This document shows, piece by piece, positions 55,639 through 63,528 of a DNA stretch of 64,000 nt (the first letter of the stretch is position 1; each line of letters opens with the position of its first letter). The DNA is from Priestia megaterium. GTDB taxonomy: Bacteria > Bacillota > Bacilli > Bacillales > Bacillaceae_H. The notes below the pieces were generated by a model. That model saw only the letters and a list, made by a program, of their open reading frames with translations. It was not told the origin of the DNA and searched no databases. The position numbers were made by a program, and so were the translations under genes. The stretch is from positions 1,340,001-1,404,000 of the forward strand of contig NZ_CP085442.1 in NCBI RefSeq assembly GCF_023824195.1, given 5' to 3'.

Positions 55639-56784
55639 ATGAAAATTGAAACTTTATTAGTTCGTTCAGGAGTAGGTCGTGACCCTTCAACAGGTTCTAT
55701 TACAACACCCATTTATCAAGCATCAACATTTGCTCATCCTGCTTTAGGGCAAAGTACAGGATTTGACTATGCACGTACGGCAAATCCTACTCGTACAGCA
55801 TTGGAAGAAGCAATTGCTGCTTTAGAAAAAGGAGAAGTAGGAGTAGCATTTGCTTCAGGAATGGCGGGCGTAATGGCAGTTTTAGCACTATTTAAAAACG
55901 GAGATCATTTAATTGTATCAGAGGATCTATACGGAGGAACGTACCGAGTACTAAATGAAATCTTTTCAGAGCAAGGAATTACTGTTTCGTACGTCAACAC
56001 AGCCCATCTCGAGCAAGTAAAAGATGCGCTTCGTCCCAACACGAAAGCTTTATTTATTGAAACACCTACAAATCCAATGATGCACGTGACTGATTTGCCA
56101 GAAGCAATTGCGTTAGCTAAACAGCATGATTTGCTTACTATCGTTGACAATACATTCATGTCCCCTTACTATCAGCGTCCTTTAGAGCTTGGAGCAGATA
56201 TTGTGATACATAGTGCAAGCAAATACATTGGGGGTCATAATGATGTAGTTGCTGGTCTTGTAGTCGCTCGATGTAGTAGCTTAGGAGAGAAAATTCGTTT
56301 TTATCAAAATGCAGCTGGGGCAATCTTAGGTCCACAAGATAGCTGGTTGTTATTGCGCGGTGTTAAGACGCTAGCGCTTCGTATGGAAAAGCATAACGAA
56401 AACGCACTGAAAATTGCAAATTGGCTTACTGCTCATGATCTCGTAGAAAAAGTGTATTACCCTGGCCTTGAAACACATCCAGGCTATGAAATCATGAAGA
56501 AACAAGCGACTGGATTTGGAGGCATGATTTCTTTTGCTGTCTCACACCCTGACATCGTGTCCACGCTTTTGGAAAATGTTAAAGTTATTACATTTGCAGA
56601 AAGCTTAGGAGGCGTGGAAAGTTTAATGACATTCCCAGCTCGTCAAACACACGCTGATATTCCCGAGGAAATTCGAAATCGTGTCGGAGTAACAAACTGT
56701 TTACTGCGATTATCAGTTGGAATTGAGCACGCAGATGATTTAATTAAAGATTTGAAGGAGGCATTTGATGCATACCAACAATAA
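55639..56784 (+). CDS. metI: MetI, cystathionine gamma-synthase / O-acetylhomoserine thiolyase
   Basis: A PLP enzyme of the Cys/Met metabolism family (381 residues) that condenses activated homoserine with cysteine or sulfide. PLP is on Lys195 in HSASKYIGGHND; other motifs are YDYARTANPTR-like FDYARTANPTRTALE, GMAGVMAVL and LIVSEDLYGGTYR. AAGGAGAG precedes the ATG. Regulated by the upstream SAM riboswitch and overlapping metC by 17 nt. Confidence 0.95.
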   Translation: MKIETLLVRSGVGRDPSTGSITTPIYQASTFAHPALGQSTGFDYARTANPTRTALEEAIAALEKGEVGVAFASGMAGVMAVLALFKNGDHLIVSEDLYGGTYRVLNEIFSEQGITVSYVNTAHLEQVKDALRPNTKALFIETPTNPMMHVTDLPEAIALAKQHDLLTIVDNTFMSPYYQRPLELGADIVIHSASKYIGGHNDVVAGLVVARCSSLGEKIRFYQNAAGAILGPQDSWLLLRGVKTLALRMEKHNENALKIANWLTAHDLVEKVYYPGLETHPGYEIMKKQATGFGGMISFAVSHPDIVSTLLENVKVITFAESLGGVESLMTFPARQTHADIPEEIRNRVGVTNCLLRLSVGIEHADDLIKDLKEAFDAYQQ

Positions 56785-57949
56785 TAAACATAGATTTGGT
56801 ACGAACTTAATTCATGCAAATACAGGAATTGACGGTCATTTTGGAGCGGTTAACGTACCTATTTATCAGGTATCTACATTTAACCAAGAAGATGAGACGA
56901 ACAACGGCCGCTATGACTATTCTCGTTCAGGAAATCCAACTCGTGAGGCTTTAGAAAACACCATTGCTCAGCTAGAAAATGGATACGCTGGTTTTGCTTT
57001 TTCATCAGGTATGGCTGCTATCTCATCGGTGTTATCTATTTTTGAATCAGGGGATGAAATTTTAGTTTCACACGATACGTACGGCGGGACATATCGTGTA
57101 TTAACACGATTATTTTCAAAGTTTGGTATCAAAACAACTTTTGTTGATACAACGAAGGTTCAGAAAGTAGAAGAAGCTATCACAAAAGATACGAAGGCTA
57201 TTTATATCGAAAGCCCTTCAAATCCATTTTTACAGGTAACGGATATTAAAGCAGTAGCAAGTTTGGCGAAGGAGCGCAATCTCCTTACAATTGTGGATAA
57301 CACGTTTTTAACACCTTATCTACAGCAGCCGATTGACCTTGGTGTAAATATTGTGATTCATAGTGCTACAAAATATATCAGCGGTCACAGTGACGTCATT
57401 GGCGGTCTAGTTGTGGTAAGCGATGAAAAGCTAGCAGAAGAAGTAAAGTTTGTACAAAATGCTTTTGGTGCTATCTTAGGACCACAGGATTGTTTTTTAC
57501 TGCTCCGAGGAATTAAGACATTAAAAGTTCGTTTAGATCAGCAGTTAAAAACAGCGCTGCAGTTTGCAAAGTGGCTTGAAGAACAATCTCTAGTGAGCCG
57601 TGTATACTACCCGGGCTTAAAAAGTCATCCAGACCACAAACTGATTTCAGAACAAGCAAATGGATACGGAGCTATGATTTCTTTCCAAGTGCAGGATGAA
57701 AAAGTAGCACGACATATTTTACAAGGAGTCAAATTGGCTTCAATTGGCGTTAGTCTAGGTGCAGTTGAATCCATCCTAACGCATCCTGCAACAATGTCTC
57801 ATGCAAGTATCCCAAAAGAAGTGCGTGAAGAAAAAGGAATTACTGATTCACTTCTTCGACTTTCAGTAGGGTTAGAGGAATTCGAGGATTTGAAGCAAGA
57901 CTTTAAAGCTGTTTTTCAAAGCTTAGAAGAAAAAGCGTTAATTAAATAA
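56768..57949 (+). CDS. metC: MetC, cystathionine beta-lyase
   Basis: A 393-residue PLP enzyme of the same family that splits cystathionine to homocysteine, pyruvate and ammonia. PLP is on Lys202 in HSATKYISGHSDV; YDYSRSGNPTREALE and ILVSHDTYGGTYR are present. ATG 56768 has AAGGAGG 6 nt upstream within metI; a TTG one codon earlier is less suitable. Translationally coupled to metI. Confidence 0.95.
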   Translation: MHTNNNKHRFGTNLIHANTGIDGHFGAVNVPIYQVSTFNQEDETNNGRYDYSRSGNPTREALENTIAQLENGYAGFAFSSGMAAISSVLSIFESGDEILVSHDTYGGTYRVLTRLFSKFGIKTTFVDTTKVQKVEEAITKDTKAIYIESPSNPFLQVTDIKAVASLAKERNLLTIVDNTFLTPYLQQPIDLGVNIVIHSATKYISGHSDVIGGLVVVSDEKLAEEVKFVQNAFGAILGPQDCFLLLRGIKTLKVRLDQQLKTALQFAKWLEEQSLVSRVYYPGLKSHPDHKLISEQANGYGAMISFQVQDEKVARHILQGVKLASIGVSLGAVESILTHPATMSHASIPKEVREEKGITDSLLRLSVGLEEFEDLKQDFKAVFQSLEEKALIK

Positions 57950-57950
57950 A

Positions 57951-57982
57951 AAAAGGACTTCCATCAAGGAAGTCCTTTTTAT
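57951..57982. terminator. Terminator of metI-metC
   Basis: Arms AAAAGGACTTCC and GGAAGTCCTTTT with T-run, between metC and a convergent gene. Confidence 0.92.
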
Positions 57983-57984
57983 TG

Positions 57985-58251
57985 TTATATACAGCTATCT
58001 AAAAGGTTTGTGTATAGGGACGTAAGCGCAACTTTTTCATCAGAGGAAAGACTGCTGTTTAGAATTCTTTTTATGCCAAGATGATATTTTACATGCGGTG
58101 TTTGCCGGACGCGTGGATGAGTCATTTCATCTTTTAAATCTTTCAGAATGGCTTCGTGAAGCTGATCTTCACTTGTCAGGGCTTGTTTAGAAGCGAACGA
58201 ACGGTTCAACCATAGGGTTTGATAAGCTGCTAGTAAATGTTCAGAAGTCAT
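57985..58251 (-). CDS. Uncharacterised 88-residue protein
   Basis: I do not recognise it. A soluble, helical, Leu- and Ser-rich protein beginning MTSEHLLAAYQTLWLNRSF, with a single Cys next to the C-terminus. AAAGGAGC lies about 10 nt before the ATG. It stands alone between the met operon terminator and the SIMPL gene. Confidence 0.6.
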   Translation of the reverse strand: MTSEHLLAAYQTLWLNRSFASKQALTSEDQLHEAILKDLKDEMTHPRVRQTPHVKYHLGIKRILNSSLSSDEKVALTSLYTNLLDSCI

Positions 58252-58313
58252 TGTGCAAAGAGCTCCTTTAGATTAGTTTCTTCATTATAATAATCTATAG
58301 TTTACCATAAGTA

Positions 58314-58973
58314 TTAATACGTGTACGTAACTTTTACAGAAGCAGATACAGTCAAGGACTGAGCTTGAATAGGGGGAGAGGCTGCTAATAACTTAGGCGA
58401 GGAGCCAGATGACTGATAGACGGGGCCTTCTTCGATTAAAATGGGGATTTGGTTAATAGGGAGCTGCAGCGTGTTGGCAATGGTAAAGGCCTTTTCTTTA
58501 GCGTTAAGCAAAGCTTTACTTATCGCTTCTTGTTCATATTTATCATCACTTGTAACGTAAAATTGAAGATCTTGCGCTACGTTGGCTCCGCTTGAAAACG
58601 TAGCGTTATAGACGTCGCCCGCTTGTTTTACATCTTGTACTCTTACTCTAAATAAGTGCTGTACTTCGTATCCTGTAAGAGTCGATTTTCCATCACTGTA
58701 ATCATATTTAGGATTTATGGTGAATGAAGCCGTTTCAATTTGCTGGTCATTAATTCCAAGGTTTTTCATCTCTTGCAGCAGAGTATTTGAAACAGCTGAA
58801 TTTTCTTTTAACGCTTCTTGAACGTCCCGGTTTTCCGTGCGCGTTCCAATTGTCATGGAAATTTCATTTGGAATTGCTGAAGCTGTTCCTTCACCAATTA
58901 CTTTAATTTCTCTATTTTGTGTATCTACGCGCAGTTGCTGTGTAGGCTCGTAAGGAAAATAAGAATGTTGCAT
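58314..58973 (-). CDS. SIMPL-domain (DUF541) protein
   Basis: A 219-residue protein with a SIMPL domain over about residues 20-215: IKVIGEGTASAIPNE, QIETASFTINPKYDY, GYEVQHLFRVRV and ISKALLNAKEKAFTIAN. SIMPL proteins usually carry a signal peptide; here residues 1-20 (MQHSYFPYEPTQQLR) are polar, so a cytosolic or otherwise delivered protein is suggested. AAAGGAGG precedes the ATG. Function unproven. Confidence 0.82.
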   Translation of the reverse strand: MQHSYFPYEPTQQLRVDTQNREIKVIGEGTASAIPNEISMTIGTRTENRDVQEALKENSAVSNTLLQEMKNLGINDQQIETASFTINPKYDYSDGKSTLTGYEVQHLFRVRVQDVKQAGDVYNATFSSGANVAQDLQFYVTSDDKYEQEAISKALLNAKEKAFTIANTLQLPINQIPILIEEGPVYQSSGSSPKLLAASPPIQAQSLTVSASVKVTYTY

Positions 58974-59038
58974 ACAAAAAACCTCCTTTATTGATCTTTA
59001 GTATATATATGATAAGAAAAGGAGATTAAAAACAAAAA

Positions 59039-59333
59039 GAGATTGAGACATAACTAAATCAACCGAGTCTAAAGACGAACAAATTGGATAAATAAGCTCG
59101 TATGGATTACTTGGTACACTGCGGTTGATTTCCGTGCAAGGCTTTGCTTTCCGCTTTTCCCGCAGGAGTTTTCGCCTTGCCCTCCAATCAACCGCTAGAA
59201 GCAGATACATACATGAAACCTACGTTCACCATACCAATAAAAAAATCCGAACGAATTTGATTCTCCATCAAGAATCTCGATTCATCGTTCGGATCTTCCT
59301 TCAACTAACATACTTTTTTTCCAGCTTCTTTTT
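59039..59333 (+). repeat. Dispersed non-coding repeat, copy B
   Basis: About 295 bp, in the gap of 362 nt between the SIMPL gene and the symporter gene. It matches copies A and C but lacks the GC-rich centre: the deletion joins two TTCCGC direct repeats present in copy C. The 3' hairpin has arms ATCCGAACGA and TCGTTCGGAT. The right end lies against the symporter stop codon. Confidence 0.85.
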
Positions 59334-59335
59334 GT

Positions 59336-60814
59336 TTATTTCGATTCTTTTATTAAGATTTCTTTCATTTCAATGAATTGATTTTGAACATCGCTTGACG
59401 GTTTCTTTGTTAGTAAACTTACAATAATAACAGCTAATAAGCTTAAAAAGAACCCGGGAATCATTTCGTAAAGGGCATCCTTCAATGGAGTATTTACCCA
59501 AATTAATACTGTAGCAGCACCTACAATCATTCCTGCAAGTGCTCCCCATCGAGTCATACGCTTCCAGTAAAGACTTAGTAAAATAGCAGGACCAAAAGCT
59601 GAACCAAATCCAGCCCAAGCATATCCAACCAGTCCTAAAATCGTATCACTAGGTTTTAAAGAAAGCAAAATAGCTATAATTGCAACACCTAAAACCGCAG
59701 CTCTTCCAACCGTTACAAGCTCTTTGTCAGAGGCCTTGCGTCGGAAAAATGTTTTATAAAAGTCTTCTGTAACAGAGCTTGCCGTTACAAGCAGCTGAGA
59801 AGAAATAGTACTCATAATTGCTGCTAGTAAAGCTGCATATAAAAATCCTGTAATTAACGGGTTAAAGAGTATATCTGCAAATTTAATAAAAATAGTTTCA
59901 GGATCTGCTAGTTTCATACCTGTTTTTTCTACATAGGCAATTCCAACAAGCCCTGTCAGCATAGCACCAATAATAGAAATAATCATCCAGCTCATTCCAA
60001 TACGACGTGCGGGTTTTAACTCCTTAACAGAAGAGATAGCCATAAAGCGAACGATAATATGAGGCTGTCCGAAATAGCCAAGTCCCCAGGCTAAGAAAGA
60101 TATAATACCTAAAACGGTTGTACCTTTGAAAATGTCAAGGTATGCTGGATTAATGTCCTGTACAATGTCCATTGTAGTGTTGACGCCTCCAACGTCGGTG
60201 AAAGCTACAATGGGTACTAAAACTAAAGCAAGGAACATAATAACACCTTGAACAAAATCTGTTAAACTAACGGCTAAAAATCCGCCAAAAAGAGTGTAGG
60301 CAATAACAACAGATGCTGTTACGAACAAGCCAATTTGATAATTTAAACTAAATGCCGATTCAAATAATCGTCCACCTGATACCATACCAGCTGAAGTGTA
60401 AAGAGTGAAGAAGATAAAGATAACGATTGCTGATACTGTTCGAAGAATTTTGGCATGGTCGCCAAAGCGATTTTCAAAAAAGTCTGGAATTGTAATGGAG
60501 TCGTTCGCTACTTCCGTATAAGTGCGAAGACGCGGAGCGAGGATTAAATAGTTTAAATAAGCACCTATAGACAATCCTACTGCTAGCCATACACTAGAAA
60601 GGCCCGTTACATACATGGAGCCAGGAAGACCCATTAACATCCATCCACTCATATCCGAAGCGCCAGCTGAAAGGGCGGTAACGGCTGGACCTAGCCCGCG
60701 TCCTCCTAACATATAGCCAGCTACATCTTCAGTGGTTTTTGTATAGGCATACCATCCTATTCCGAGCATTCCTACAAAATAAATGCCGAGTGAAATATAA
60801 ACTCCAATATCCAC
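59336..60814 (-). CDS. putP: Sodium/proline symporter (PutP/OpuE, SSS family)
   Basis: A 492-residue transporter with about thirteen helices. SSS-family motifs are GGRGLGPAVTALSAGASDMSG near residue 37-57 read in two parts, the helix GQPHIIVRFMAI, and WAGFGSAFGPAILLSLYWKR. It takes up proline with Na+. B. subtilis has PutP for catabolism and OpuE (492 residues) for osmoprotection; the length favours OpuE, but no put genes or SigB promoter are seen to decide. Four TTTATGCA repeats lie upstream. Confidence 0.9.
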   Translation of the reverse strand: MDIGVYISLGIYFVGMLGIGWYAYTKTTEDVAGYMLGGRGLGPAVTALSAGASDMSGWMLMGLPGSMYVTGLSSVWLAVGLSIGAYLNYLILAPRLRTYTEVANDSITIPDFFENRFGDHAKILRTVSAIVIFIFFTLYTSAGMVSGGRLFESAFSLNYQIGLFVTASVVIAYTLFGGFLAVSLTDFVQGVIMFLALVLVPIVAFTDVGGVNTTMDIVQDINPAYLDIFKGTTVLGIISFLAWGLGYFGQPHIIVRFMAISSVKELKPARRIGMSWMIISIIGAMLTGLVGIAYVEKTGMKLADPETIFIKFADILFNPLITGFLYAALLAAIMSTISSQLLVTASSVTEDFYKTFFRRKASDKELVTVGRAAVLGVAIIAILLSLKPSDTILGLVGYAWAGFGSAFGPAILLSLYWKRMTRWGALAGMIVGAATVLIWVNTPLKDALYEMIPGFFLSLLAVIIVSLLTKKPSSDVQNQFIEMKEILIKESK

Positions 60815-60825
60815 AAAATCTCCCC

Positions 60826-61054
60826 TTTATGCATTTTTTATGCATGGGATAAGCAACACATCCCATGAAAACATCTTATGGTTTCTAAAACTAACAAACT
60901 TTTCCTATACTATCAACCCGTAAAATCGTAAATTTTCTAAGTCTAAAATCCCCCAAACCTTTATACAAAAGAAATGAAATCGTTTTCAAAATAAAGTAAA
61001 ATAAAAATATTCAGAAATTTATCGGTGTATTTTTTATGCAATATTTTATGCAAT
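60826..61054. promoter_or_regulatory. Repeated TTTATGCA elements and palindrome upstream of the symporter
   Basis: TTTATGCAT occurs at 60826-60834 and 60837-60845, and TTTTATGCAAT at 61032-61042 and 61044-61054, each pair 11-12 bp apart. Next to the first pair CATGGGAT (60843-60850) pairs with ATCCCATG (60860-60867). The 11-12 bp phasing suggests protein binding on one helix face. Confidence 0.4.
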
Positions 61055-61063
61055 AGGTAAAAT

Positions 61064-61094
61064 AAAAAGAGCATTTTAAAAAATGCTCTTTTTA
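61064..61094. terminator. Hairpin terminator of the YhcN-like gene
   Basis: Perfect arms AAAAAGAGCATTTT and AAAATGCTCTTTTT with a 2-nt loop, just after the minus-strand gene end. Confidence 0.88.
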
Positions 61095-61106
61095 CATTCA
61101 TGTATA

Positions 61107-61652
61107 TTAGCGTGAATTCGGGAATACGCGTCGAACAACTTCTGAAAACTCGTTAAACAGTCCAGAAACTGGTTTGCCCGTTTGAAGCTTGTCTACATAT
61201 CCGTTCATACGGTTTACAAAATCAGGGTTTGTTGATACAAACACTCGATGAACACTGCCGTCGGCTTTTCTCACTTCATGTGCAATCTTATGCTCCATAT
61301 CTTTTGTGAGATTACCTTCTTTGTTATCGTCTAATACAGCTGCTACATAAGCTGTATGATCGGTTACGATTACATTAGCATCTTTTACGTTTTTTAACGC
61401 TACGATACGATCAGCTGCTACATCGGCTACTCTCATTCCACTGGACTGATTATACTGTTCTTTTTCGTTACGCTGTACGTCTTGCGTATCGTTTACGTCA
61501 TTCATTTTCGTTTTATTGTTCCCATTTTCATATGTGACGTTGCGGACTGTATCATCATCAATGACGCCATCTTTACCTTGATCTGCTGTGCTGCAGCCGA
61601 ATAAAGAAAGAGTCGTCATACAGCCCACAACAAACAAAAACGATTTCTTCAT
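61107..61652 (-). CDS. yhcN: YhcN/YlaJ-family sporulation lipoprotein
   Basis: A 181-residue lipoprotein with lipobox LFGC (lipid-Cys at residue 20). A polar spacer precedes the YhcN/YlaJ domain (about 80-175), with ADRIVALKNVKDANVIV, TDHTAYVAAVL and VRKADGSVHRVFVSTNPDFV; the C-terminus ends FNEFSEVVRRVFPNSR. Such lipoproteins sit in spore membranes and affect germination. AAGGAGTG precedes the ATG. Paralogue of ylaJ in this window; the symbol is by similarity. Confidence 0.82.
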   Translation of the reverse strand: MKKSFLFVVGCMTTLSLFGCSTADQGKDGVIDDDTVRNVTYENGNNKTKMNDVNDTQDVQRNEKEQYNQSSGMRVADVAADRIVALKNVKDANVIVTDHTAYVAAVLDDNKEGNLTKDMEHKIAHEVRKADGSVHRVFVSTNPDFVNRMNGYVDKLQTGKPVSGLFNEFSEVVRRVFPNSR

Positions 61653-61763
61653 TGTAGTATCACTCCTTATAAGTTTTAACCTTTCTTATAATTTGTTGAA
61701 AACGTGTGAAGCATACATGAAAAATATAAAAAAGCCTATACTATCGGAAAAGGAGGAATATGT

Positions 61764-61931
61764 ATGAGTGGAATCCAACAAAGCGTATTTGTGCTTCATA
61801 CAAAAGAAGAAAACCATGAAGAAACAACAACGTTTGCATTAACTTCAGAAGAAGCTAAGCTATTATTTGAGACCCTGCAAAATAAACGAAAAGAAATTAT
61901 CGATGCCCATATTGATAACAAGCTGACGTAA
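61764..61931 (+). CDS. Small 55-residue protein, unknown
   Basis: MSGIQQSVFVLHTKEENHEE continues with TTTFALTSEEAKLLFETLQN and KRKEIIDAHIDNKLT. AGGAGG lies 7 nt before the ATG. An acidic mixed strand-helix protein, no membrane segment or Cys. Flanked by the divergent YhcN-like gene and the cold-shock gene promoter. Family not recognised. Confidence 0.6.
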   Translation: MSGIQQSVFVLHTKEENHEETTTFALTSEEAKLLFETLQNKRKEIIDAHIDNKLT

Positions 61932-61986
61932 GGAGATAGATATCTTGCAAAACGGATGGGACATACATTAACAATGACCAAATATT

Positions 61987-62015
61987 TGCATTCTACATAT
62001 AGGTGTAGTACAATG
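61987..62015 (+). promoter_or_regulatory. SigA promoter of the cold-shock gene
   Basis: TTGCAT and TACAAT with a 17-nt spacer. It predicts an RNA start near 62022 and a 5' leader of about 195 nt, as is usual for csp genes. Confidence 0.65.
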
Positions 62016-62078
62016 TAAACGCAACCAAATTTAATAAATGTAATTAATACTACGTTTGACCATACACTCGAATTAGAT

Positions 62079-62132
62079 TTAGTGAAAATTCACTTGTTAT
62101 AAAGGAGATCTACTTCGCGTAGGTCTCTTTTA
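62079..62132 (+). promoter_or_regulatory. Cold-shock gene leader with terminator-like hairpin
   Basis: A small palindrome AGTGAAAATTCACT near 62079 is followed by a 9-bp stem, GAGATCTAC (62105-62113) with GTAGGTCTC (62119-62127), and a TTTT run. It has the form of an intrinsic terminator about 105 nt into the leader, ahead of the csp gene. Confidence 0.55.
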
Positions 62133-62217
62133 TAATATGTGAATTTTTTATTTACGGTATAAATGTAAATATAGAGTAACATATTAAAATTTTTACATTT
62201 TTTGGAGGTTTTTTTAC

Positions 62218-62421
62218 ATGGCTACTACAGGTACAGTAAAATGGTTTAACAGTGAAAAAGGCTTCGGTTTTATCGAAGTACCAGGCGAAAATGACGTATT
62301 TGTTCATTTTTCAGCTATCCAATCTGAAGGCTTCAAAACATTAGAAGAAGGCCAAAAAGTTGAATTTGAAATCGTTGAAGGCCAACGTGGACCTCAAGCG
62401 GAGAATGTTGTAAAATTATAA
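62218..62421 (+). CDS. CspA-family cold-shock protein
   Basis: A 67-residue OB-fold RNA chaperone. RNP1 KGFGFIEV and RNP2 VFVHFSAI are both intact, after the usual GTVKWFNSE. Closest in pattern to CspB/CspD of B. subtilis, without enough difference to assign a symbol. TGGAGG precedes the ATG at about 9-10 nt. Regulated by a long leader as noted. Confidence 0.95.
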   Translation: MATTGTVKWFNSEKGFGFIEVPGENDVFVHFSAIQSEGFKTLEEGQKVEFEIVEGQRGPQAENVVKL

Positions 62422-62437
62422 TTCAACGCTACATATG

Positions 62438-62463
62438 AAAGCTGCCGATAGGCAGCTTTTTTT
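62438..62463 (+). terminator. Intrinsic terminator of the cold-shock gene
   Basis: Arms AAAGCTGCC and GGCAGCTTT with a GATA loop and T-run. Confidence 0.92.
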
Positions 62464-62525
62464 GTGCAAATTTGTTTTAGTTGTATGATTAAGAAAATAG
62501 ATTAAAATAGGGAAGAGGGGAAGGC

Positions 62526-62702
62526 ATGAGTTCATTTCATTGCTGTGCCACATGTCAACATTTTCAAAGCATTAAATTGGATAAGGGAATGAAGTATCAA
62601 TGCAAAAGACTAGGCTATGAAACCCGTCCTTCCTATCGGTTTACATGCTGGGAGCCAAAAGAAGTAGTTAAAAAACTAATGGAAAAACGAAATCAAAAAT
62701 GA
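62526..62702 (+). CDS. Small Cys-rich protein, putative zinc ribbon
   Basis: A 58-residue protein, MSSFHCCATCQHFQSIKLDK then GMKYQCKRLGYETRPSYRFT and CWEPKEVVKKLMEKRNQK. CCATC near residue 6-10, Cys26 and Cys41 provide a four-Cys metal-binding pattern. AGAGGGGAAGG precedes the ATG. The stop codon overlaps the first bases of repeat copy C. Family not recognised; metal binding is inferred. Confidence 0.65.
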   Translation: MSSFHCCATCQHFQSIKLDKGMKYQCKRLGYETRPSYRFTCWEPKEVVKKLMEKRNQK

Positions 62703-63054
62703 GGATGGGACATAACTAAATCAATTCAATCTACAGACGAACAAATGAGATAAATGAGCTAGTAGGGATCGCTTGTTACACAAGAGCTGTTGATTTCCGT
62801 GCAAGACTTCGCTTTCCGCGGGCGGCCGGTGAGCCTCCTCGTCGCTTACGCTCCTGCGGGGTCTCACCTATTCCGCTTTTCCCGCAGGAGTCTTCGCCTT
62901 GCCCTCCAATCAACAGCTAGAAGCAGATACATACATAAAACCTACGTTCACTCTACCAATGAAAAAATCCGAACGAGTTTGATTCTCCACCAAGAATCTC
63001 GATTCATCGTTCGGATTTTCCTTCAACTAAAATACTTTTGCCCCAGCCTCTTTT
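62701..63054 (+). repeat. Dispersed non-coding repeat, copy C (longest)
   Basis: About 354 bp between the small Cys-rich gene and a convergent gene. Left end GAGGATGGGACATAACTA; right end CCCCAGCCTCTTTT, which is related in inverted form. The centre holds a GC-rich palindromic section with CTCCTGCGGGG and CCCGCAGGAG. The 3' hairpin has arms AATCCGAACGA and TCGTTCGGATT. Confidence 0.88.
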
Positions 63055-63056
63055 AA

Positions 63057-63368
63057 TTATTCCTCGTTATTTGTACCTTCCTCTGAAGGCAAATGCTTCC
63101 CGCAAAACTCTTTTACAGCTGCTTCTTCCTCTTCTTCAAGGTCGAAGTCTAATACTTTATTTGTTGAAACTTCGTAGAAATGAGTTTGGGCAATAGAAGT
63201 GCTGTCTTCGCCTTTAATATATACTACGCGTAGTGCTAGGTCGTTGCCGGTATATAATTCATCATCTTCTTCTACCTCAATGTATAAATGAAATTCATAG
63301 CGTTCACCTAGAAGGAGACCAAATGGATCCTGCAATTGTTCAGCTGTATATTCTTTAATTGTAAACAT
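63057..63368 (-). CDS. DUF6509-like acidic protein
   Basis: A 103-residue very acidic protein starting MFTIKEYTAEQLQDPFG, with GERYEFHLYIEVEEDDELY and a Glu-rich end. The frame extends back to 63461, but the ATG at 63368 has AAAGGACG upstream and begins at the conserved part. It resembles a Bacillus family I recall as DUF6509; function unknown. Confidence 0.65.
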   Translation of the reverse strand: MFTIKEYTAEQLQDPFGLLLGERYEFHLYIEVEEDDELYTGNDLALRVVYIKGEDSTSIAQTHFYEVSTNKVLDFDLEEEEEAAVKEFCGKHLPSEEGTNNEE

Positions 63369-63528
63369 ATGTACGTCCTTTCCATATATCAGTAAAATAC
63401 TTGCATCATCTATTATAGTTTTTCTTTGCAAAGAAAGAAAGTGCATGCGTAATTCATGCACGGATTTATTCCTTGATCATTCTATTTAGCGAATCTACTT
63501 GATGCGACGGCGCAAGGACTTCGATGAT

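Noticed and set aside
62790..63056. An 88-codon open frame inside repeat copy C, with a related 83-codon frame in copy B (59125-59376)
   Set aside because: The frame does not survive in copy A, where a 13-nt difference shifts it; no ribosome-binding site precedes it, and the sequence is explained by the non-coding repeat and its hairpins.
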